Shown here: positions 15,956-24,203 of the stretch, one piece after another
Position numbering within the stretch: position 1 is the stretch's first letter
How the letters are laid out: every line of letters begins with the position of its first letter
Assembly (NCBI GenBank): GCA_022567135.1
Contig: JADFHP010000011.1
Location: 1 to 37,818, forward strand
From: Chloroflexota bacterium
Lineage (GTDB): Bacteria > Chloroflexota > Dehalococcoidia > Lucifugimonadales > Lucifugimonadaceae
Reading direction: 5' to 3'
DNA length: 37,818 bases
The notes under the pieces: generated by a model
Database searches by the model: none
Told to the model about the DNA's origin: nothing
The model's input: only the letters and a program-made list of their open reading frames with translations
Translations under genes and position numbers: made by a program

Positions 15956-17250
15956 AAAGACGGGTATGAGATCTCTGCTGCGCCCGCCTCTTCTATGCGC
16001 ATCTCGCCCTCTGCGACCAGTCCCGCCACGGCCAGCGCCATCGCGATGCGGTGGTCATCGTGACTGCGGGCGGTGACGCCGCGGATCGGCCGGCCGCCGC
16101 GAATGACCATGCCGTCGGGCCGGTCTTCCACGTCCGCCCCCGCGGCCACCATCCACTCCACCGTCGCGGCGATGCGGTCCGTCTCTTTGACGCGCAGCTC
16201 CTCGGAGTCGGCGAATACCGTCTCGCCATCGGCCTGCGCCGCCGCAACGGCCAGGACGGGTATCTCATCGATCAGCAGTGGGACTATCTCGCCGCTAATC
16301 TCGATTCCGTGAAGCGCGCTGGAGCGTGCGATTAGATCACCGACCGGCTCTCCGGCCACTTCTCTCTCGTTGATCGTTTCGATATCGGCGCCCATCTCCC
16401 GCAGCACGGTCAGCACGCCCGCGCGAGTGGGGTTCAGGCCGACGTTCCTGATCGTCACTTCGGCGTCAGGGTGTATGACGCCGGCAACGAGCCAGAAGGC
16501 GGCCGAGCTGATGTCGCCGGGGACTTCAACGTCTACTGCCGAAAGCTCTGACGCCGTGATCGATACATCAGGGCCATCTGTACGGACGGGCGCCCCCATC
16601 GCGGCCAGCATGCGCTCCGAGTGGTCGCGTGAGATCGCGGGGCTGCGGACCGTCGTCTCACCGTCTGCTCTCAGGCCTGCGAATAACAGGCAGGACTTGA
16701 CCTGGGCGCTGGCCACGCCCTGCACGTACTCGATGCCCCGCAAATCGCCTCCGTGGAAGACGATGGGCGCCAGCCGCCCTCCGTCGCGGGCGGAGATGTT
16801 CGCTCCCATCTCCACCAGCGGGTCTATCACGCGCCCCATGGGCCGGGATCGGATCGAGGCGTCGCCGGAGATGATCGCCTGGAAATCGCGGCCCGCAAGT
16901 ATCCCCGACATGAGCCTGGTCGTCGTGCCGCTGTTGCCCGCGTCCAGGACATCGGCCGGCTCCGAGAGGCCGTTCATGCCGACACCGCGTACGGTCAACT
17001 CGCCGCCGCGACTGGCCGACCCCGGACGGTGATCGATATCCACGCCAAGGGCGCGCAGCATTTCCACCGTAGAGGCACAGTCGGCGCCCGTGGAGAAGTT
17101 CGTGACGCGCGCTTCGCCGTTGGCCACGGCGTTGAGGATGGCCGCCCTGTGTGAGATCGACTTATCGCCGGGCGCCGTAATTTCGCCGCGCAATCTCGCC
17201 GGTCTGGAAACCGCTACGGCCTTGACCGTGCCTGAGCCAGAGAAACTCAA
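15916..17250 (-). CDS. aroA: 3-phosphoshikimate 1-carboxyvinyltransferase (EPSP synthase)
   Basis: The enzyme joins phosphoenolpyruvate to shikimate 3-phosphate in the chorismate pathway. PGDKSISHR at the start, GNSGTTTRL, SAQVKSCLL and HDDHRIAMAL near the end are diagnostic. It also has RPMGRVIDPL and RDHSERML, blocks familiar from class II-type enzymes, while the NSGTT segment keeps the glycine of the classical type. The start is taken as the TTG at 17250, whose TTGA overlaps the tyrA stop; longer forms enter tyrA antisense-like sequence. The product would be 444 residues, normal. The stop TGATG is coupled to the 17-codon ORF and then gmk. Confidence 0.95.
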   Translation of the reverse strand: MSFSGSGTVKAVAVSRPARLRGEITAPGDKSISHRAAILNAVANGEARVTNFSTGADCASTVEMLRALGVDIDHRPGSASRGGELTVRGVGMNGLSEPADVLDAGNSGTTTRLMSGILAGRDFQAIISGDASIRSRPMGRVIDPLVEMGANISARDGGRLAPIVFHGGDLRGIEYVQGVASAQVKSCLLFAGLRADGETTVRSPAISRDHSERMLAAMGAPVRTDGPDVSITASELSAVDVEVPGDISSAAFWLVAGVIHPDAEVTIRNVGLNPTRAGVLTVLREMGADIETINEREVAGEPVGDLIARSSALHGIEISGEIVPLLIDEIPVLAVAAAQADGETVFADSEELRVKETDRIAATVEWMVAAGADVEDRPDGMVIRGGRPIRGVTARSHDDHRIAMALAVAGLVAEGEMRIEEAGAAEISYPSFWRDLSTISGTVA

Positions 17251-18239
17251 TAATCCTGCTGTCTCGACCGGTCCCGGATGCCCCTGAGACGCTCTGCGAC
17301 ATGGTGGCCGACGAGCACGCCAAGCATCATATCGCCCGACGTGGGCAGCGCCGGCCGCTCGATCACTCCGGGCTCGATGCCGTTCTCCCAGCGCAGGCGG
17401 GCGTCCCACGCGTCGTTGAGGGTCTCTATGAGAGGGCTGTCCGGGTCGGCGCAAGATTCATCCTCGAGCATTACCCTGAAGTCGGCCAGCTCGATGATCA
17501 TCTGGTCGATCCAGTGGATCGTCATCTCGGTGTTGCCGGTCAGCGACCCGATGTTGATATCCGGATTGAAGCGCGATGCGCTTGAGACTTCCCCGAACTG
17601 GTCGGTGGCGAACTTTCCGATCTCGCGCCAGGAAGGGCTGCGGGCGGCCGCCAGCATCATCGCGTTCGATACGACGATAGGGAGGTTCGTCGCCGCAGCA
17701 ACGTAGCTATCGTGCTCCTCCACGCTGATGAAAAACGGCTTCGAGCCAAGGTGCTCGACCAGCCGGATAGTACGGCGCACGGCATCCTGGGGCGCGGTGG
17801 CGGTCGGCGCAAGCGCCCAGCGCTTGCCCTCGAAGACCGCGCCATTCGCCTCATCTATTCCGACTCCGGAGACGAGGGGGTGGCCGGAGACGAATCCCAC
17901 GCTGTTCGGCAGATACTCTTCGGCCCAGCCGGTGATAGTTCCTGCCGTGCTCGTGGTGTCCGTTACAACTGCGCCGGGCTTCAGATCATTTGCTATATCG
18001 GCAAACAGATCTTTCGCTGCGGCCGCCGGCGTGGCGATCACAATGATGTCGGCATCGCGAACCGCATCGCCCAGCGCCCAGGTGCTCTCATCCAGCGCGC
18101 CGGTCTTATCGGCCTTCTGCTGTGTTTTCGAGTCGTAGTCGAACCCGACGACGTGATATCGCTTCCCGTGGTTCAACCGAAGCGTATAGCCGATTGAAGC
18201 GCCGATGAAGCCGAGTCCGATTATTGCGATCCGGTCCAT
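17247..18239 (-). CDS. tyrA: Prephenate dehydrogenase
   Basis: TyrA oxidatively decarboxylates prephenate to 4-hydroxyphenylpyruvate with NAD(P)+, giving tyrosine. The Rossmann motif IIGLGFIGASIG opens the protein, followed by GHPLVSG (the GHP of the family) and HDSYVAAATNLP, which contains the histidine-rich catalytic helix. The length, 330 residues, fits the monofunctional enzyme, without a chorismate mutase or ACT domain. Its stop overlaps the aroA TTG start by four bases, so tyrA, aroA and gmk form an operon. Confidence 0.93.
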   Translation of the reverse strand: MDRIAIIGLGFIGASIGYTLRLNHGKRYHVVGFDYDSKTQQKADKTGALDESTWALGDAVRDADIIVIATPAAAAKDLFADIANDLKPGAVVTDTTSTAGTITGWAEEYLPNSVGFVSGHPLVSGVGIDEANGAVFEGKRWALAPTATAPQDAVRRTIRLVEHLGSKPFFISVEEHDSYVAAATNLPIVVSNAMMLAAARSPSWREIGKFATDQFGEVSSASRFNPDINIGSLTGNTEMTIHWIDQMIIELADFRVMLEDESCADPDSPLIETLNDAWDARLRWENGIEPGVIERPALPTSGDMMLGVLVGHHVAERLRGIRDRSRQQDY

Positions 18240-18299
18240 GAGGGATCCGCCTTTGTTTCTTCACTGCTGCGAGTTGCCGGGGGAATCAGGATACACCGG

Positions 18300-19007
18300 C
18301 TAACGCAGGGAGTGTCCGGTTACTACCTCTATCACGAGGCCTGCGAGCGGGACCATGACCCCTGAGAGAATCCCGAATGGAGTCGCGAATTCCAGGACCA
18401 GGATGATGCCCAGGGGGGCGAACCCGTACGCTCCGACTCTCCTGACGATACGTGCCGGACCGCGTGGAAGGATGCCAAGCGCGAGCGCGAATCCGTCCAG
18501 CGGAGGCAGCGGGATCAGGTTGAAGATCGCAAGGAACGAGTTGAAAAGCACGCCGTAAACAAGAAAGTCCGCCACTATGCTTTCGGCAGACCCGCCGGTA
18601 AACGGCGCATTTTGTCCCGGAGCTCGCCAGTCGATCAGGTCCAGCCGAAAAGGAAGGGCCAGAATGGCCGCCAGAATGAGATTGGAGACCGGGCCGGCCG
18701 CGGAGACGATGGCCATGCTCTTCTCCGGATTGCCCCGCAGATTGGCCGCATTGACCGGCGTGGGCTTCCCCCAGCCGAAGAAGACGATCAGAAACATCAG
18801 CGAGCCGCCGGGGTCCAGGTGCGCCCGGGGATTGAGGGTGACGCGTCCCAGCGCGGCCGCTGTGCGGTCGCCCAGTTGCAGAGCGGACCACGCGTGCGCC
18901 GCCTCATGAACAGTGACCGCGCTTGCCGCCCCGGCAATGATGACGATCAGAAGAGCGAACCATGTGCTCGGATCGTTCTGAAGAAGATCGAAATTACTCA
19001 GCAGCAT
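18300..19007 (-). CDS. Site-2 protease family membrane metalloprotease (peptidase M50)
   Basis: The 235-residue protein has about five membrane segments. The zinc motif HEAAH is at 34-38 in the second half of the first helix, and the third ligand motif NLIPLPPLDG is at 163-172, as in compact site-2 proteases of the YwhC/Rip type. There is no PDZ domain. It probably cleaves membrane-bound proteins inside the bilayer, although the substrate is unknown. The minus strand reads from the unknown/PAC2 pair into this gene over a 100-base gap, then about 60 bases to tyrA. Confidence 0.9.
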   Translation of the reverse strand: MLLSNFDLLQNDPSTWFALLIVIIAGAASAVTVHEAAHAWSALQLGDRTAAALGRVTLNPRAHLDPGGSLMFLIVFFGWGKPTPVNAANLRGNPEKSMAIVSAAGPVSNLILAAILALPFRLDLIDWRAPGQNAPFTGGSAESIVADFLVYGVLFNSFLAIFNLIPLPPLDGFALALGILPRGPARIVRRVGAYGFAPLGIILVLEFATPFGILSGVMVPLAGLVIEVVTGHSLR

Positions 19008-19107
19008 CTGTTGCCGCCGCGACGCCAGGCCGGTCTATGGCTCCAACAGGCCGCAGCCCGCCACCGCGTGGCCGGAAGAGCGATCACGTCAACGCACGAC
19101 CCGGATC

Positions 19108-19935
19108 TCAGAATCGTCGGGATCGTGTGTCGAAGTCGAAGTCATCATCGTCATCGTCATCTTCTTCGAAACCGTCCTCGTGCCCTTCGGCATCTACGAT
19201 TGTCTTGCCGGACTGGGCAATCGTGGGCTCATCGTGATGACTGCGCGGCTTGCGCGGGTCGATGGCGTCTATCGCCTTGCGGATGGACTTCCCTTGCTTC
19301 GCGGTCAGCCCGCCCGCGGGCACGATGACGGCGTCCACAGGCAGGTCCCTGAGCAGGCTTAGCTCGCTCTCGGACGGCAGCTCGCTCACTTCAAGAACGA
19401 TGTGCTTGCCGACCATAGATACGGCGGCCTGGAATTCGAGCAGCCCTGCAACTGTCAACTTCTCCGGCTTGACGTTGTACTTGAGAGTAAGGAAATCGAA
19501 CGGCAGGTCTTCCAGGACGCGAGCCTGTCTTTCCGTGACGTCGAGCGGGAGTTCCTTGCCGCGCGCCATGCCATCGTCGCGAAGGATGACGGCGGGGGCT
19601 TCTTCAGACTCGACAAGTATGAAATCGCATCCGGATTCCTTGAGTTCGTCCAGCCCTTTTTCGTCCAACTTGGAGACACGCGCTCCCCAGAGAACGTCGC
19701 CGAGTGACTTCGCGACTTCACCCGAGGGCGTACCGGCAAGGAGCACAGCATCGAGATGCTCGATGGCGCCTTTAGATAGCAACGATTTGATCTGCCCTGA
19801 ACTCGCCTCGCCGATGACCAGAAGGCCGGGCTTATGCTTGCGTTTTACCGGCCTGCCGAAGCCTATGGGTGCCGACTCGGTTTTGCCGAGTTCATGGAGG
19901 CGCTCGATGAGCTTAGCCAACAGGCGGATCTCCAT
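19108..19935 (-). CDS. Unknown protein overlapping a PAC2 gene; barrel-like with acidic tail
   Basis: The 275-residue protein has a regular strand-helix pattern with hydrophobic strands (PGLLVIG, LDAVLLAG, CDFILVES, FDFLTLKY, KHIVLEVS, VDAVIVPAGG) that looks like a TIM-barrel-type alpha/beta fold. I recognise no catalytic motif. The C-terminus is a highly acidic run (DGFEEDDDDDDDFDFD), followed by a short basic end. Its ATG at 19935 lies 23 bases inside the end of the PAC2 gene, and AGGCCGG is upstream, so the two are translationally coupled. A functional partnership with the PAC2 protein is inferred from overlap alone. Confidence 0.65.
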   Translation of the reverse strand: MEIRLLAKLIERLHELGKTESAPIGFGRPVKRKHKPGLLVIGEASSGQIKSLLSKGAIEHLDAVLLAGTPSGEVAKSLGDVLWGARVSKLDEKGLDELKESGCDFILVESEEAPAVILRDDGMARGKELPLDVTERQARVLEDLPFDFLTLKYNVKPEKLTVAGLLEFQAAVSMVGKHIVLEVSELPSESELSLLRDLPVDAVIVPAGGLTAKQGKSIRKAIDAIDPRKPRSHHDEPTIAQSGKTIVDAEGHEDGFEEDDDDDDDFDFDTRSRRF

Positions 19936-20827
19936 CGTCCGGCCTGTCGCTGCTCCTGCGCAGGAACTCCTCTACATCGGCGACGAGCGACTCGGCATCG
20001 TCTTCAGGAATGGCCGCGTCTTCCTCTTCGGCTTCGGTGTCCGAATCGTACTTCTGTTCCAACTGGCTCACGTAGCCCCTCACCTGATCCTGATCTTCGA
20101 GCGCGCGGGCGACAGTGGAATCGAACTCCTTCGCCCTCTTTTCCAGCCGCTCGACATCGATCATCTGTGGGATGAATCGCTGCGCAGCCTGGATCAGCGC
20201 CAGCGTAACCACCGGGTTGGGGCGAACCTGCAGATAGTGAGGTGCGTGGCCCCAGAGTGCCACACATTCAATGCCGTGGCGTGTCAGGCTGTCGGTCAAT
20301 ATAGAGGTGATACCAGTCGGCCCCTCATAACGGGACGGCCCCCACCGGATATCGGAAAAGTCGCCACCCAGATTGGTGCTGCTGGCGCTTGTGGTGACTC
20401 GTGCGGGCCGCGTGTGGGGAACACCGTCCAGCAGCGCGCCCAGCGTCACCATCAGTTCCACGTTGCAGGTGTTGACGACATCCAGTACAAGCTCGGAGAA
20501 CCGCTTCCAGCGGAGCTGCGGCTCTGCGCCGATCATGATCACGACGTCGTGCTTACTTGGGTCTTCCGGCCGCCAGGCGTAAAACCGGTTCTTCGGCCAG
20601 GAGATTCGCCTTGTTCCCGAGCGGGTGGTTGATACGATGGGCCGCTGCTCGGTGTACACGTAGAACTCTTCGGGATCGATGGCGGCAAATCGGGACGCGC
20701 CCAGGTTGCGGACAATATAGCGGGCGGCGCGCGTCGCTGCTTCTGAAGCGTCGGGCCATCCGGCAAACGCCGTAATGAGGACGGTTCGTTTCAGTTGCGG
20801 TCTTTCGAAGTATTCGAGTTCAGCCAC
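19913..20827 (-). CDS. PAC2-family protein (proteasome-assembly-chaperone-like)
   Basis: The 304-residue product opens with the PAC2 pattern LKRTVLITAFAGWPDASEAA, continues with MIGAEPQLRWKRF and with VTLGALLDGVPHTRPARVT, all typical of bacterial PAC2 proteins. The tail after about residue 235 is acidic (DTEAEEEDAAIPEDDAES) and probably disordered. Bacterial PAC2 proteins resemble eukaryotic/archaeal proteasome assembly chaperones, but their role outside proteasome-bearing lineages is unknown, and no proteasome gene is seen here. The gene overlaps the downstream unknown gene by 23 bases. Confidence 0.85.
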   Translation of the reverse strand: MAELEYFERPQLKRTVLITAFAGWPDASEAATRAARYIVRNLGASRFAAIDPEEFYVYTEQRPIVSTTRSGTRRISWPKNRFYAWRPEDPSKHDVVIMIGAEPQLRWKRFSELVLDVVNTCNVELMVTLGALLDGVPHTRPARVTTSASSTNLGGDFSDIRWGPSRYEGPTGITSILTDSLTRHGIECVALWGHAPHYLQVRPNPVVTLALIQAAQRFIPQMIDVERLEKRAKEFDSTVARALEDQDQVRGYVSQLEQKYDSDTEAEEEDAAIPEDDAESLVADVEEFLRRSSDRPDDGDPPVG

Positions 20828-20948
20828 GTTTTAGATCGCCTGGTTGATTCGCCTGGCAAGTTTCGGGAACGCCCGTGGTCCGGGCGAGTCAGGCTCGTGA
20901 ATATGAGTTTAGCACCGGCGGCCTGATTTCCACCCTGCCGGGTCGTCA

Positions 20949-21809
20949 TCAACTGAACCGGGCCAAGTACTCCACGAGGGACGAATCGTAGGGTAACGAT
21001 TCGGTGTCGTAATCGGGAAACCTGGGCGCAGGCGGCACCGAGAAGGGAAGGCGCGAACTCAGCATGTCGTATGCCAGCCGAGCCAAATCTGGCAGTGAGG
21101 CAACGTCCTCAGCGTTGTAGCGCACCAGCGTCTCGATTGCGCCCGGCTCACCCTCGCCGGCCATTTTCCAGAGCGTCACCGCGTCTGCTCCGCCCAGTTT
21201 GGAGAGCGCCGACGATCTCCCGAGGCCGGTCCGCTTCTCGATGCGCTTTAGCCCACCGGTGTAGCCGGCCTGCCTCAGGGGATATCGAAGATCGATGTGC
21301 ACGGCCCTGGCGAAGAGATCCTCTGCGTCCGGTTCTTCAGAAGCCTGAAATTCCCGTCTCAGGAACGGCAGGTCGAAAGAGGCGCCGTTGAACGTGACAA
21401 CAAGGTCGTATTTCAGCAACGCCTCGGGCAGGTCGTCGAGGTTGTCGCCCCGCAAATAAGCGGTATAACCGTCTCCATCGAGGATGCCAACGAGCGTCGT
21501 ATATGAGTACCCGGGCGATAATCCGGTAGTTTCTATGTCTAGAAATGCCGCGCCGTCTATGAACTCCGGGTAGGCGCGCCAGCGCGCAGAGGAAGGCAGG
21601 CGCTCGCGAAAGAACCCCGCATCGCCGGCTGCCAGCCTTTGCCGGGACCGGATTGCCTCATCGGTGACTCCATCCCCGGGGCCGCCCAAGCCGCCGCCTG
21701 AGTTCGCTTTGGCGATCAAGTCGTCCCAACAGAAATAGCCGTCGTCCCATAACTCTGCTTCGCGGGCAAGGGTTACGCCGGGGAAGTGGGCAAAAGTGTG
21801 AGTTAGCAT
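20949..21809 (-). CDS. YprB-like RNase H-fold exonuclease (ribonuclease H-like domain)
   Basis: The 286-residue protein has the DEDD-type exonuclease signature: FLDIETTGL with D91 and E93, VTFNGASFDLPFL with N141/D146, and YNAEDVASL near the end. This is the YprB/RNase_H_2 arrangement. The enzyme is expected to be a metal-dependent 3'-5' exonuclease on nucleic acid. The N-terminal 75 residues (HTFAHFPGV..) match the YprB-type lead-in. It is preceded by 478 bases without a gene, so it probably has its own promoter. Confidence 0.87.
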   Translation of the reverse strand: MLTHTFAHFPGVTLAREAELWDDGYFCWDDLIAKANSGGGLGGPGDGVTDEAIRSRQRLAAGDAGFFRERLPSSARWRAYPEFIDGAAFLDIETTGLSPGYSYTTLVGILDGDGYTAYLRGDNLDDLPEALLKYDLVVTFNGASFDLPFLRREFQASEEPDAEDLFARAVHIDLRYPLRQAGYTGGLKRIEKRTGLGRSSALSKLGGADAVTLWKMAGEGEPGAIETLVRYNAEDVASLPDLARLAYDMLSSRLPFSVPPAPRFPDYDTESLPYDSSLVEYLARFS

Positions 21810-22287
21810 TCAGTTCACTGTATCGCCCATCGGCTCCCATAAAAACACAGGCTTGTCGATACCCGCCGGTGAGGTGAACCCCGTCCACTGAACACTGCCA
21901 CGGGTCGTTGATGATCCGGGGGATCGTCATTGATCCTGCCGGCGATCCGAGTTGTTCCCCATCGATTTCGGGCAATTTCTTCCGGGGATCAGTGCTGCAT
22001 CGCGAATCTGTTCGAACATTTGTGACATCGATTGGTTCGCTAATATTGCCGATTGTGCGGCCATGTTGTCCGTTTGTGTGCATATGATTATGTGGCGCAA
22101 ATTCATCGGGCCATTAACACAACATTCAAATACGTCTCTGGACCGATGACCGGTTATACGGGTACTATTATTTCGAGCAGGTAGATCAAGATGATTTGTC
22201 TACTCTTCCCGTGGGAAAGCGCCGTTGGAGCGTGGAGATAAACAGCGGCCACGGACCGCTGCGACATGCCGAAAGAAAGGTTGACTG
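21810..22287. other. 478-bp intergenic region, relatively AT-rich, upstream of two divergent genes
   Basis: No gene is supported. A 9-bp hairpin with one mismatch (TGATGATCC / GGATCGTCA, loop GGG) lies at 21909-21929. The stretch 22010-22190 is visibly lower in GC than the rest of the window and should contain the promoter of the AT-hook-like gene. A ribosome binding site (AAAGG) precedes the ATG at 22288. Confidence 0.5.
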
Positions 22288-22569
22288 ATGCCGTTGAAGA
22301 TCGTTGACGCAGATATTAAGGATCTCAAGAAGTCTCGCACTCGAGGCAGAGTGCGCTCACCGGAGACGATTGCGCTCATCGAGGCGATTGATAGCCTCAG
22401 CTCTGGCAAGGCGAAGGCCATTGAACTGGCGGCGGGCCAGGATCCCGCCAAAATCCGGGCAAGACTCGCTTACGCCGCGAAGGTGGCGGGCAAAAAACTC
22501 AAGATCGTTGTAGAGAAAGATCGCGTTCTGTTTGCGCGAGGCCCGGGACGCCCCCGCAAACGGGGCTAA
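22288..22569 (+). CDS. Small basic protein with C-terminal AT-hook-like motif
   Basis: The 93-residue product is strongly basic. Residues 18-60 look helical (RTRGRVRSPETIALIEAIDS, and PAKIRARLAYAAKVAGKKL), followed by a beta strand pair, LKIVVEKDRVLFA, and a terminal RGPGRPRKRG. The GRP core flanked by basic residues is the classical AT-hook motif, which binds the minor groove of AT-rich DNA. A nucleoid-associated or regulatory role is therefore plausible. AAAGG lies seven bases upstream of the ATG. I know no named family. The region upstream is unusually AT-rich, consistent with autoregulation but not proof of it. Confidence 0.7.
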   Translation: MPLKIVDADIKDLKKSRTRGRVRSPETIALIEAIDSLSSGKAKAIELAAGQDPAKIRARLAYAAKVAGKKLKIVVEKDRVLFARGPGRPRKRG

Positions 22570-22760
22570 TCCCTGCATTAATCCCAAGGCCGTCTGTCCA
22601 GGACGATCGGCGTTCGACCAGGAGATTCGCGCGGTCTTTGTGATACCGAAGTGCGTGGAGTCGTGAAAATGATCCGCGCACTTTTCGCGCTCACCCAATA
22701 TTGTCGCCCGAGAAGCACAATCGAAGCGGCGGGATATCCTCGCCACTTCGAGCGGCGGCT

Positions 22761-23447
22761 CTAAAGAAGTTCGATCTCTTTCAGTTCGTCAGATACTGCG
22801 AAATCGGCGGCGGTGACGGAGCCCACCGCGTCCGCATCCCACCCCGGCGCGACCTCGATCAGCCATAAGCCCCTGTTCCGTCCCGTCACTTCAAACACAG
22901 CCACGTCCGTAACGATCAGGCTCACACACCGCATCGCGGTCAGCGGAAACGTACATTCGGATACGATTTTTGAGTCGCCCTCTCTGTCGCTGTGCTCCAT
23001 CGCGACGATCACCCTTTTTGCGCCGACCGCGAGGTCCATGGCGCCCCCCACGTTTCCCACCCCGCGTGACGGCAAGAACCAGTTGGCCAGGTCGCCCCTC
23101 GCCGAGACCTGAAGAGCGCCCAGAACGGTCAGGTCGATGTGCCCGCCGCGGATCATCGCAAAGGCCTCCGCGGAATCGAAAAACGACATTCCGGGTACCG
23201 CTTGCAGGAACTGGCCGCCCGCATTGATCAGATCGATATCGCCGTCCGCTTCATCGGCGAGAGGCCCGCAGTTCAAAACGCCGCTCTCGCTGTGATACAG
23301 GAGCTGCACTCCCGGCGGCACGAAGTCCGAGCAGAGCGTCGGAATGCCGATGCCAAGATTTACTACGTCTCCATCGCGAAACTCTCTGGCAACCCGCATG
23401 GCGATGACTTCGCGATCGAGACGCGACGCCGGGTCCGGAATGGTCAC
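22761..23447 (-). CDS. Acyl-CoA transferase subunit B (3-oxoacid CoA-transferase family)
   Basis: The 228-residue beta-type subunit carries GIGIPTL near 32-38 and HSESGVLN at 52-59, where Glu54 should form the covalent glutamyl-CoA intermediate (most relatives have SENG rather than SESG). The family moves CoA between an acyl-CoA donor and a carboxylate such as acetoacetate or a related acid. The GTG at 23447 overlaps the subunit A stop as GTGA, so subunits are made in equal amounts. The exact acid is not predictable. Confidence 0.9.
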   Translation of the reverse strand: MTIPDPASRLDREVIAMRVAREFRDGDVVNLGIGIPTLCSDFVPPGVQLLYHSESGVLNCGPLADEADGDIDLINAGGQFLQAVPGMSFFDSAEAFAMIRGGHIDLTVLGALQVSARGDLANWFLPSRGVGNVGGAMDLAVGAKRVIVAMEHSDREGDSKIVSECTFPLTAMRCVSLIVTDVAVFEVTGRNRGLWLIEVAPGWDADAVGSVTAADFAVSDELKEIELL

Positions 23448-24178
23448 CGGCTTCCCTTACCCTGCGCGCCGCGGGCCACCACGCGATCGACGTAGATCGC
23501 CGGGGTATCGACGCGCTCAGGATCGATCTCGCCGGGCTCGACGATCTCATCGACCTCCGAGATGGTGATCTCAGCCGCGGCCGCCATCGCGACGTTGAAT
23601 GACCGAGATGTTCCCGAGTAGGTGATGTTGCCGAGCCTGTCTGCCACCGCTCCTCTGATCAGCGCGAAATCGGCGCGCAACGCCGTCTCCAGGACGCATT
23701 CGATGCCGTCGAACTCTCTGGTCTCCTTGCCCGCGGCGAGATCCGTTCCGGCCCCGGTGGGCGTGTAGAAGGCCGGAATGCCCGCGCCCGCCGCGCGCAT
23801 GCGCTCGACGAGGGTACCCTGCGGCACCACCTCCAGCTCTATCTCACCCCGTTCGAAGGCCAGCTCGAAGGCGTTCTTGCGGGAGACAGAGCCGGACACA
23901 GGAAAGGAGGCGATCACCTTCGCGATCTGGCCGTTTTCAACAAGAATCGCGTGGTCTATGGGCTCCTCACCCGCCGGCCAGCCAAATCCCGTCGGCACCG
24001 CGATTCCTGCGGTATTGCCCGCGATCGTGAGCGACTTCGATCCGAGGTCGCGAAGGGCCAGCATGAGCCGGTGGGGCATTCCGCCCGCGCCGCCAAATCC
24101 GCCAATGAAAACAGTAGCGCCGTCAGGGATGTCGGCTACCGCTTCTTCGAATGTGGGGACTGTCTTGTCGATCGGCAC
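23444..24178 (-). CDS. Acyl-CoA transferase subunit A (3-oxoacid CoA-transferase family)
   Basis: The 244-residue alpha-type subunit has the Gly-rich loop GGFGGAGGMPHRL near 26-38, in place of the usual GGFGLCGIPE type, and matches the family over its full length (YSGTSRSFNVAMA near the end). It starts with a GTG at 24178, 25 bases after the stop of the CocE-type hydrolase gene, so hydrolase and transferase are probably one transcript. The combination suggests hydrolysis of an ester or amide and activation of the freed acid to a CoA ester. Confidence 0.9.
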   Translation of the reverse strand: MPIDKTVPTFEEAVADIPDGATVFIGGFGGAGGMPHRLMLALRDLGSKSLTIAGNTAGIAVPTGFGWPAGEEPIDHAILVENGQIAKVIASFPVSGSVSRKNAFELAFERGEIELEVVPQGTLVERMRAAGAGIPAFYTPTGAGTDLAAGKETREFDGIECVLETALRADFALIRGAVADRLGNITYSGTSRSFNVAMAAAAEITISEVDEIVEPGEIDPERVDTPAIYVDRVVARGAQGKGSR

Positions 24179-24203
24179 GGCGGGATTCTATCCAAATAGC
24201 CGC

